This document shows, piece after piece, positions 6,815-13,428 of a stretch of DNA of 13,428 bases (its first letter is position 1; every line of letters begins with the position of its first letter). The DNA lies in contig MU631684.1 in assembly GCA_026770615.1 (NCBI GenBank), forward strand, positions 13,867 through 27,294. The letters run 5' to 3'. The notes beneath the pieces were generated by a model. The model had not been told where the DNA came from. It was given only the letters and a program-made list of their open reading frames with translations, and ran no database searches. The stretch comes from Pavlovales sp. CCMP2436. Taxonomy: Eukaryota > Haptophyta > Pavlovophyceae > Pavlovales. The translations under genes were made by a program, and so were the position numbers.

Positions 6815-7829
6815 ATGGAGGGCTCCTCCTTGCCGCCGCTCTGCCGCCAAGACCTTGCGCACCCGTGCGACCTCGCACAGATGCCCGACGACTGCGTCAG
6901 CCACTTGCGCGGCCGTGCGACCTCGCACAGATGCCCGACGACTGCGTCAGCCACCTGCTGCAGCTTGTCAACGCCGAGGGCGTTCCCTGCTTCCGCGCCG
7001 TCTGCCGCGCCTTCCGGGCCGCGGCACACGCCCGCGCCGGGGAGCAGGTCCTACCGGCGATCGTGATCCGCTCCGGGCCAAGCGTGGCCGCGTGGGCGTG
7101 GGGGTGCAGCCCACTTTCCGCACGGCTGCGGGGTGCGGAGCGGTGCTTACGTGCGCCGAGGTCGGGAATCTCGATATGCTCGAGCGCGTACTGGACCGCC
7201 GCAAGGACAATAAGGCTTACGACCCCGACCTCTGGAAGACCGCGGGAGACGCGGGGCACGCGCACGTACTCCAGTGGCTCCTAGGCCGGGCAGCGAGGCT
7301 CTCGCGAGGGGGTGCGACGCATCTCAGTCTTTACGGCTGCAACATTGGAGACGAAGGCATGCTGCACCTCACCAGCGCCCTCGCTGCCAACGCGACGGTG
7401 TCCAGCCTGGACCTCCGCCAAAACGGGATCGGCGCGATCGGCGTGCAGCACATCGCGAAGGCCCTCAAGTTCAACGCGACCGTGACCAGCCCGTGCCTCA
7501 GCCGCAACAACATCTGCGAGGTTGGCGTGCAGCACATTGCGGAGGCCCTTGATGTCAACACGACGGTCACTGAGTTGGACCTCGCTTTCAACGAAATCAG
7601 CGCGGTCGGCGCGCAGCACACCGCGGAGGCCTTCAAGGTCAACGCGACGGTCACTGAGCTGGACCTCGCTCACAACAAAATTGGTGCGGTCGGCGCGCAG
7701 CACATCGCCAAGGTCCTCCAGGCTAACGTGACAATTACTCAGCTGGACCTCTGCGAGAACTGTCTCGGCTCTTTCTCGCAGAACACACTCCGAAAGGCCT
7801 CGCGGCACGGATCCGCCCTCCAGCTCTGA
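6815..7829 (+). pseudogene. F-box / ankyrin-like / leucine-rich-repeat protein gene, two frame breaks
   Basis: ATG at 6815 opens MEGSSLPPLCRQDLAHPCDL and an F-box start (QMPDDCVSHL). A 50-bp tandem duplication (period 50, 6863-6904 and 6913-6954) then shifts the frame. The second frame carries the full F-box: MPDDCVSHLLQLVNAEGV then CFRAVCRAFRAAAHARAG. Near 7085-7125 a second shift leads to an ankyrin-like part (CAEVGNLDMLERVLD, DAGHAHVLQWLL) and then about five 28-residue ribonuclease-inhibitor-type repeats such as TVTELDLAHNKIGAVGAQHI, ending at TGA 7827-7829. F-box proteins recruit substrates to SCF ubiquitin ligases through C-terminal repeats like these. The repeats remain uniform with an 84-bp DNA period, so decay is recent, or one break is an assembly error. 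Translation could restart at ATG 6931. One repeat has a proline in the LxL strand (TSPCLSRNNI). Confidence 0.75.
6863..6962 (+). repeat. 50-bp tandem duplication inside the F-box
   Basis: The block CCGTGCGACCTCGCACAGAT with its continuation through GCGTCAGCCAC occurs at 6863-6904 and 6913-6954 with no mismatch over 42 bases. Deleting one unit rejoins the start codon frame to the F-box frame exactly. Confidence 0.95.
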
Positions 7830-7911
7830 CCAGGCGGCAGCCTCAATTTGCGCGAGGCTCGCCACTTGCTTCTAGCTGCGGATGTCGGGGGCCACTAATC
7901 CTGAAGAAGGC

Positions 7912-7960
7912 CAGATATCCATATCTTTTGGAGGTCCCATATATTTTGGTTGGATATCTG
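7912..7960. repeat. Inverted repeat, 10-bp stem
   Basis: CAGATATCCA (7912-7921) pairs with TGGATATCTG (7951-7960). The loop contains a direct repeat, CATATCTTTTGG and CATATATTTTGG. It lies about 80 bases after the F-box gene stop. Confidence 0.8.
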
Positions 7961-7962
7961 CT

Positions 7963-8020
7963 TGCAAGTAGCGCTCCTGTACAGACGTGCATGCACTGGG
8001 CAGGAGGGGCGCTACTTGCA
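7963..8020. repeat. Inverted repeat, 12-bp perfect stem plus extension
   Basis: TGCAAGTAGCGC (7963-7974) pairs with GCGCTACTTGCA (8009-8020). TCCTG and CAGGA extend the pairing after a two-base bulge. It begins two bases after the preceding inverted repeat, so the pair may be one compound foldback element. Confidence 0.85.
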
Positions 8021-8358
8021 TGTCACCAATCGAGGGCGACGGCCCTGTCGGCCCGCGACATGTCGCCAGATAGGTCCATCCCGGGCCCGCGCAAGCGCGA
8101 GTGCGAGCGCGCGACCGCCGAAAGGCGCATGCGCTGCAAGCACGGAGTGCGCGTGAACAGGACGCCCTCTACTTGGGGCGACTGTTCAGCCTTGCTTCCT
8201 TTGCGAACGAGACGTGTAAAGAGGCGCGAGCCCTCTCGGAGTGTTGCGTGCCACTGAGTTGTATCCAGCCCGTCTGCCCTGCGGCCCATTTCTTCTCTAT
8301 CTGGAGCCTGCGGTTTAAGCTCAAGGCGCGGAGGACACTTTCACTCACGCTGCAGAAT

Positions 8359-8372
8359 TATAAATATTTATA
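8359..8372. repeat. 14-base perfect palindrome
   Basis: TATAAATATTTATA reads the same on both strands. It sits just before the decayed transposon end at 8407-8462 and may belong to that element's centre. Confidence 0.7.
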
Positions 8373-8406
8373 GTTAGGATCGCTCGTGAAACTTGCTTCA
8401 GAAATC

Positions 8407-8462
8407 TGACGACACGGTTGATAAATAAAGGAAAGCGCGAATTGCCAGCCCCTACAAACTTG
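8407..8462 (+). mobile_element. Decayed single end of the 265-481 foldback family
   Basis: It aligns with the right arm of the first element: TGACGACACG is identical, then AGGaAAGC, ATTGCCA and CCCcTACA follow in order and spacing, ending CTTG. I could not find the matching left arm, so this is an old, half-deleted copy, or its partner has decayed beyond recognition. Confidence 0.65.
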
Positions 8463-8739
8463 CTCATTGGAACCTCGGTCACATCTGAACTTACAAACGT
8501 AAAACGACGATGATCGTCGTGGCCGACAGGTACTGGAAGAGCGAGTTCAAAGTCGGGTTCTCGAGCAGCGATGGCAGCTCTTCGTAGGTTCCTGCGTGAA
8601 CGGTCGGGAAGGGGAGATGAAGCGCGTAGGCAGTGCACGCCTGGGCGGAAGCCGTGCGCACCGGGCATGTCGTGCGAGGATGCGAGGCCTTCGCGGAGTC
8701 GAGTACAACTGGTTGCCTCGAAACTTTGGACGGCATAAG
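8463..8739. other. Spacer without a supported gene
   Basis: Mixed composition, no recognised motif. A long minus-strand frame (8345-8761) crosses it, but it also reads through the transposon remnant, so I treat it as chance. Confidence 0.4.
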
Positions 8740-8907
8740 AAAATGTCATGGTTCTGCTCATTTAAATAGCGATACCCTAAAAATTTATTTAATGCGAAGG
8801 TTACTGTACAATGACAAACCCGGAAAATGTCATGGTTCTGATCATTCGAATAGCTAAACCTTCAAGTTTTATTAAAGAAAAAATTTACTTTACAATGACA
8901 AACCCGG
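8740..8907 (+). repeat. 84-bp direct tandem repeat, two diverged units
   Basis: Both units start AAAATGTCATGGTTCTG (8740 and 8824) and end TACAATGACAAACCCGG. The middle is AT-rich and more diverged. There is no coding content. Confidence 0.9.
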
Positions 8908-9083
8908 AATTAATATTGTTTTTGTAATAAAAAATTCAAACTTAATTTTTATTTACTGAATTTTGATGAAATTAGAACTAATTTCTTGCGACCCCCTATA
9001 GACATATGTACACCCCTAGCGGAACTCATGTTTCCCCCATTGAACTAGTTTTCAAATCACAACAGAATAACACGCCCGGGCGA
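8908..9083. other. AT-rich 3' flank of the IQ-array gene
   Basis: Composition shifts sharply near 9000-9060 from AT-rich spacer to GC-rich coding. The part nearest 9083 is the likely 3' untranslated region of the minus-strand gene. Confidence 0.5.
8948..8953 (-). promoter_or_regulatory. Possible polyadenylation hexamer for the IQ-array gene
   Basis: AATAAA on the minus strand, about 130 bases after the stop codon at 9084-9086, in an AT-rich context that would suit 3'-end formation. Chance occurrence is possible. Confidence 0.35.
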
Positions 9084-10106
9084 TCAGTAGTCGCTCGAGC
9101 GCGGGCGACGCGAGGACGCGGCGGCGGACAAGTCGGCGGTCGAGACCGGGCCGCAGGCCGCCGGCCTGGCGCCCGCGCGCAGGCCTGGCCGGGCGGCGGG
9201 CCGCGCGCCGGTGCCGTAGGCCGCGATGACGCGCGAGGCGGCGGAGGCGTCGCGCTCCGCGCCGTCGAGCTCGCCGCTGGGCCCCCACGCGTGGACTGCG
9301 GCGCGCAGCGGGCTGACGGCCGGCATGCGCGGCGGCGGGTCGACGGAGGCGCCCATATCCCACAGCGAGCCGACGGAATGCCGCGTGCCGCTGACGACGG
9401 CGGCGGCGCGCGAGCTGGGGCCGCCTGGCCGCCGCTTGGCGAGCGGCGCGCCGTAGAGGCCAGCCGCCGAGCCCCACGCGGGCTGGGCGTTGTCGATGGA
9501 GGGCAGCCAGCCGCCCTGCGCGCCCGAGTTGCCGGCGGCGGCGGTGGCGTCGGACAGGGCGTCGAGCTGCTCGAGCACGGCCACGCGCTCGAGCGCGGCG
9601 GCGCGCACGGCAGCGGCGGAGTGGCCCGTGCCCTGCGCGCCGGCAAGCAGCACGTGCTCGCGCGTGATCGCGGCGGCTCGCAGCGCGGCGGCGCGCTCGG
9701 AGGGGTCGGCGGGGAGGGTGGTCCCGTGTCGGATCAGGCTGTTGCGCGGCAGGCGCGGCGCGGGGCGGCTGCGGTAGCCGCTGCCCGACTGCGGCCGCGC
9801 GCCGCGCGCGTGCGAGGTGGCCGAGAGCCACGAGCCGAGGCCGGCCCCGTTGAGGTTGTCCGCGCCGTAGCCGGGCAGGCCCGGCGTCTTGTCCGGGCCG
9901 CCGAGGCCAGAGAAGGGCACGTGCAGCCGCAGCGGCGAGAGGCTCCCCATCATCTTGTCGAAAGGGCTGCGCGCCGCGTCCGCCATGTAGGGGCTCGCCG
10001 GGAGGCCGAGGTCGGCGGCGGCGCGCGGGCGCGAGGCAAGCTCCTGCATGGCGCTTGCGTGCAGCTCGTCCAGGGTGCGCGCCTGCTCGCGCGGGTGCGG
10101 AAGGGG

Positions 10107-10140
<34 letters not shown>

Positions 10141-13100
10141 TAATTGGCGCGGGGTGTTGGGTGTCAGCGGCCGGGCGGCGGCGGAGGAGGGGGTGGGGGA
10201 CGTAGCGCCATGCGCGCGAGGGACGGCGGAGGAGAGGCGCACCGTGCTGAGGCGCATGCGCGAGGCAGAGGGGCGGAGCTTGCCGCCGCGCTCGGTCGCG
10301 TGCTGCGCGCGGCCGACGGACACGCGCGAGTCCTGCGCCGCCACGGAGGAGGCCGCAGCAAGGCGCCCCAGCCTCCCCTCGCTCGTGCGCCGCGCTCCGC
10401 GCGCGGCGGTGAGGGCGGCAAGCGTCTCGACGGAGAGCGTGCCCGTGGGCACGCGCACGAGCGCGGCGGTACCGGCGTAGAAGAACATTGGCAGCTGTAG
10501 CCGGACTGGTGCCAGGGCCCGCCGGACCACGTGGCCGCGCCAGTGCGCCTGGATGCAGATCGCGGCCGCCCTGCAATATATATATATATATGTATATAAT
10601 ATTATATGTATATATTATATTAAAAAAAATATATATATATATACTATTATTTCTGATAGGGATTCAAGCTGGCTTATGCTCATTTATTCCGCTCGAGTCC
10701 TCTCATCGGTTACGGCAGCGGGGAACGGGCAGAGAGGACGCAAACGGGCGTGGTCAGGCGGGGCGGGGTAGATGTGCGCTGGGGGGTGAGGGGGCGGTGC
10801 GGGTTGCGCGAAGGGGCGGCAAGATATGTATGTCATGCCCGTACACCTACGGGCTGCAAGTCGGGGGACGTTAAAAGAAGTATTATAGAAAAAGGGATTG
10901 CCGCGCACCTGCGCTGCGCCCTGCGCCTGAGCCCGTCCTCCCGCGCCGCCACGGCCCTCGCCGTCTCGAGCTGCGCCTTCCGCTCCAGCGCGGCCTTGCG
11001 TGCCTCGAGGGCCGCGTGCAGTGCAGAGAGCTCGGCCAGCTCGGCGGCGGGCTTGCCGCGCCTGATTCGAGGAGGGAGAGGGGGTTGGGTCCGGGTTAGG
11101 GGGCTGTAGGGAGTATGGGAAAGGGGCCAAGGGGGAGACACCAGCCAGCTAGTTTCCACAGCCAGTGTAGCAAACACGCGGGGGACTGGCACGGGTGTGG
11201 GCCAGAGGGCTGGGGAGTAGGGGTTATGGGGGTATGGGGGTAGGCACAGCTAAAACTGTTGTCGATAAGATTAACCGTTAGACCAATCCCACTAATCGAT
11301 TTGTGGGATTGCTCTACCGGTTAATCTTATGGTCTAACGCTTAATCATATCCATAACAAAAACGCACAAGGCTTCGAGCGGCCCCTCCCCGCCCTCGTAT
11401 GACTTGTCGATGCGCCGGCTGCGCGGGCGGAGGAGGAACGGACGGACGGAGGGGACGCGAGGGGGCAGGTTCAGCGCGGGTTCTTGGGGGGACGCGAGGG
11501 GACGGGTTCAGCGCGGGTTCTTGGGGGGACGCGAGGGGACGGGTTCAGCGCGGGTTCTTGGGGGGGACGCAAGGGGACGGGTTCAGTGCGGGTTTTTGGA
11601 GGGACGCGAGGGGACGGGTTCAGCGCGGATTCTTGGGGGGACGCGAGAGGACGGGTTCAGTGCGGGTTCTTGGGATAGGGGGGGGGGGTTGCGCGGGCAG
11701 ACACGGGATGGCGGGGACTCGGCGGTGGGGAGGGAGGGAGGAGGAGGCAGGCGAGGGGCAGGGTGAGGTCAACACACCGGAAGGGTTCGTTGATGAGCCG
11801 GGTGTTTCGCTCGTCACGCAGCTTGTACGCCACCTTCCCCCCCGCCCTCCGCCTCGCCACCGTCTGCAAGACCGTCGACGCCCTGGCCCGCCTACGCGCA
11901 AGCGCAGCTGCGCGGCGCTCACGCTCGCGCACGGCGAGCATACGGCGGGCGGATGCTTCGACCCACACGGCGGCGGCGATCAAGGCCGCCCGCTCTTCTG
12001 CCAGGCGTGCGCGCTCGCGCACTGCGAGGGCACGGCGCGCACCCGCCTGGGGGGAGGGGTAGGTGCAAGGAGAGGGATGGGCATTACGTGGGTCAGCGGC
12101 GGGTGCTATGTTGCGCAGTGACGAGTGCTGTCACAGGGGAGAGGGGGGGGGTGTGATGGACGTAGTGGCGCACCTGGATGTAGAGCGCCGCCTTGCCGCG
12201 CTGCACGTTGAGGCGCAAGTGCCGCTGGATCGCGCGCACGGCCGCGCCGCGCCGCACGCGCTTGATGCCCTCGGCCCGCCGCGTTGCGTTCCCGCGCTGC
12301 GCCGCCTGCAGCCGCAGCACCGCGCCCTTGCGCCGCGCGACCACCGCCACGTGCTCGGCGCGCGCGGCGCGGCCGCGGTGCGCCGCCGCGATGAGGATGG
12401 CCGCCTCCGCCCGCTGCGCGGTCAACGCCGCGTACTCGGCGCGCGCGCGCGTACCGTGCCACGCGGCGGCGATGGCGGTGACGGCGGAGCGCGTGGCGAC
12501 CAGCTCGGCGCGCGTGGCTCGCCGCGCGACGACCGCGCGCCAGGCCGCCTGCGCGTGCGTCGCGCCCACGCGCCTCTGCTTGACGAGCCCGTCGCGCTGC
12601 CGCCGCGCGCCGTGCCCGCGGATCAGCGCCGCGACGGCGGTGGCCGCCTGGTCGCGCGCGAGCGTCACGGCGGTGGTCGTGCGGCGCGAGCGCAGGCCGC
12701 GGTAGCCGGCGGCGAGCGACGAGGCCGCGGCGGTGCGCCGCGCGCGGTCGGCCAGATAGGCGCGGCGGCCGGCGGCACCGCGCCAGCCCGAGGCGACGAC
12801 GGTGGCCGCGGCGGCTCGCTCGCGCCGGTTCAGCTCGAACGCCTTGCGCGCGATCGGCCCGCGGACGAAGCGCGCCTGTAGCCGCGCGGCGGCGAGCGCG
12901 CGCCGCCGCATCGCGGCGCGGCGCGCGCGCTCGCGGCGCGCGAACAGCGCGCGCGCGCCCGCCTGCAGCGCCATGGCGGCCTTGGCGTCGCGCGCGACAC
13001 GCCGCTGATCGGCCTCGCGGCGCGCGGCGAGGCCGCGCGCGCTCGCCTGGATCCGGGTCGCGGCCGCCAGCACGCGCGCAAGCTGCACGCGTGCAGCCCG

Positions 13101-13428
13101 GCTGCGTACGCGCGCGGCGAGCCTGGCCTGCGCCAGCCCGCGCGCAACGCCGAGGCGGTGCTGCCGCTGCACGGCGGACGCGGCCGCGCGCCTGCGCACC
13201 TTTAGCAGCGCGAGCGCGCGCGTGGCCAGGCGGCGGCGCACGGCCGCCTGCAGCACCGTCGCCGCCGCGTTGCGCTCGGCCATCTGCTGCGCGTAGGCCC
13301 GCTGCGCCTGAATGCTGCGCACGCGCGCCTGCACGGCCGTCGCGGCGGCGGTGCGTGCGGTCGCCTCGGCGCGGCCGCGCGCGCGCGCCGCGCGCGCCCG
13401 CTCGGCCGTGGCGAGCGCGGTGGCGGCG
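9084..13428 (-). CDS. IQ-motif array protein, five 3' exons, 5' end outside window
   Basis: Exons: 13428-12174, 12046-11778, 11061-10909, 10570-10243, 10082-9084. Introns are 127, 716, 338 and 160 bases. Donors are CAG|GTGCGC, CCG|GTGTGT, CAG|GTGCGC and ACG|GTGCGC; all four acceptors are CAG|G. Phases 0, 2, 2, 0 agree at every junction, giving 1000 residues to TGA at 9084. Residues about 55-480 form an Ala/Arg-rich helical array with IQ-like motifs every ~27 residues: TVLQAAVRRRLATRAL, TRIQASARGLAARRE, RLQARFVRGPIARKAF, RLQAAQRGNATRR. Several units have A or V for the key Q (VVASGWRGAAGRR). Residues 509-558 look like coiled coil (AALEARKAALERKAQLETAR). IICIQ-type motif CIQAHWRGHVVRRAL lies near 564-578. 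The last ~330 residues are Ala/Pro/Ser/Gly-rich and probably disordered. IQ motifs bind calmodulin or myosin light chains. Without the N-terminus I cannot choose between an ASPM-like, myosin-like or other IQ protein. Confidence 0.85.
10107..10142. repeat. (TA)n microsatellite in an intron
   Basis: About 14 TA units, one C interruption and more TA, lying 24 bases upstream of the acceptor of the last intron of the IQ-array gene. Confidence 0.95.
10575..10651. repeat. AT-rich self-complementary tract before an acceptor
   Basis: Nearly 80 bases of TA, TATAA and an A8 run, ending directly at the TTGCAG acceptor of exon 10570-10243. The tract takes the place of a pyrimidine tract on the minus strand, apart from a T run at about 10622-10629. 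Confidence 0.9.
10830..10894 (+). repeat. Truncated R1 copy (3' end) in an intron
   Basis: ATGTCATGCCCGTAC and GGGCTGCAAGTCGGGGGACG followed by TTAAAAGAAGTATTAT match the end of R1 copies 2 and 3; the first two thirds are missing. GCCCGTACACCTACGGGC (10837-10854) is here a perfect 7-bp stem with a 4-base loop. The copy begins only about 14 bases inside the donor of the 338-base intron, antisense to the gene. Confidence 0.85.
11266..11348. mobile_element. Small nested palindrome (MITE-like) in an intron
   Basis: The 27-base arms 11266-11292 and 11303-11329 pair with few mismatches around a 10-base spacer; arm ends are TAAGATTAACCG and CGGTTAATCTTA. The flank GGTCTAACGCTTAATC to 11348 is complementary to a shifted part of the left arm (GATTAACCGTTAGACC), so a unit of about 22 bases has been duplicated within the palindrome. 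No clear target duplication was found. Confidence 0.75.
11468..11674 (+). repeat. 37-bp G-rich minisatellite, about 5.6 units, in an intron
   Basis: Units begin GGTTCAGyGCGGGTTCTTGG and continue GGGGACGCGAGGGGACG. Lengths are 37, 37, 38, 37, 37 and a partial unit, with a few substitutions per unit. It lies in the 716-base intron of the IQ-array gene. Each unit holds four G-runs (GGG, GGGGGG, GGGG, GGG) with short loops, so the plus strand, which is the transcription template, could form a G-quadruplex. Confidence 0.95.

Larger units (their letters stand above)
7830..8358. other. Spacer downstream of the F-box gene
   Basis: No gene supported. Two neighbouring inverted repeats (listed separately) fill 7912-8020. 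The plus-strand frame 7928-8257 is open, but starts inside the hairpins and has no recognisable domain. Confidence 0.45.

Noticed and set aside
7070..7105. A 26-base mini-intron restoring the F-box/LRR frame
   Set aside because: GT and AG can be placed to restore phase, but it would delete the family-typical AAWAWGC stretch and is far shorter than the other introns here. A frameshift is simpler.
7928..8257. Plus-strand frame containing a CKHG motif like Cys-His repeat proteins
   Set aside because: Only one such motif is present, the frame begins inside hairpins, and the usual repeated CxxCGG pattern is absent.
8345..8761. Minus-strand 138-codon frame
   Set aside because: It translates the decayed transposon end and has no recognisable motif.
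8740..8907. Link between the 84-bp spacer repeat and the 84-bp LRR units
   Set aside because: The periods agree by chance; the sequences share nothing and the spacer copy is AT-rich and noncoding.
9006..10205. Plus-strand open frame of 399 codons
   Set aside because: An antisense shadow of the last IQ-gene exon in very GC-rich DNA, with Gly/Arg-rich random composition and TA-repeat translation at its end.
9052..10530. Minus-strand open frame of 492 codons
   Set aside because: It reads through the TA microsatellite as a YIYIYI run and is Arg/Ala/Pro-rich beyond. The spliced model with phase-matched exons 10570-10243 and 10082-9084 explains the region better.
11468..11674. CRISPR-like array
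   Set aside because: Units are contiguous with no unique spacers, in a eukaryotic intron. It is a minisatellite.
12063..12881. Plus-strand open frame of 272 codons
   Set aside because: Antisense to the IQ-array exon. It has no domain, and stop codons are rare by composition.

Overview
The window looks like nuclear DNA of a eukaryotic microalga or other protist. Three genes have spliceosomal GT-AG introns with pyrimidine-rich tracts before the acceptor. The proteins belong to eukaryotic families (MYND zinc finger, F-box plus leucine-rich repeats, IQ-motif array). Coding DNA is extremely GC-rich, while introns and spacers hold AT microsatellites and many foldback elements. A haptophyte-like or similar secondary alga is my inference from this combination; nothing in the window proves it.

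Layout. 1-255: an intron end and the last exon of an unidentified plus-strand gene. A 217-bp foldback transposon (265-481, 8-bp target duplication) sits ten bases after its stop. 490-1628: AT-richish spacer with one copy of an interspersed repeat, here called R1 (844-1040). 1629-2717: an intronless minus-strand gene for a five-helix membrane protein, with a telomere-motif hairpin on its stop codon. 2914-3345: a large imperfect foldback element. 3412-3699: an A/C-rich stop-free stretch. 3798-4437: two head-to-tail R1 copies, the first split by two insertions, one of them a 165-bp inverted-repeat element whose empty site is kept in the second copy. 4438-5527: spacer with short duplications.

5528-6172 (minus): last exons of a MYND-finger gene with an in-frame TAG. 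6815-7829 (plus): an F-box / ankyrin-like / leucine-rich-repeat gene broken by a 50-bp tandem duplication and a second frameshift. 7830-9083: spacer with hairpins, a decayed end of the first transposon family and an 84-bp duplication. 9084-13428 (minus): the 3' part of a large gene that I could reassemble from five exons. All four introns have matching phases, giving 1000 residues: a long ~27-residue-period IQ-like array, a coiled coil, a last good IQ motif and a low-complexity tail. Its introns hold a 37-bp minisatellite, an R1 fragment, a palindrome and two AT tracts.

The genes do not form a pathway. The F-box protein (ubiquitin-ligase adaptor type), the MYND protein (protein-protein scaffold type) and the IQ protein (calmodulin / myosin-light-chain binding type) look like independent nuclear genes. 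The most informative structure is the repeat layer: at least three distinct inverted-repeat elements plus R1, nested in and around these genes.
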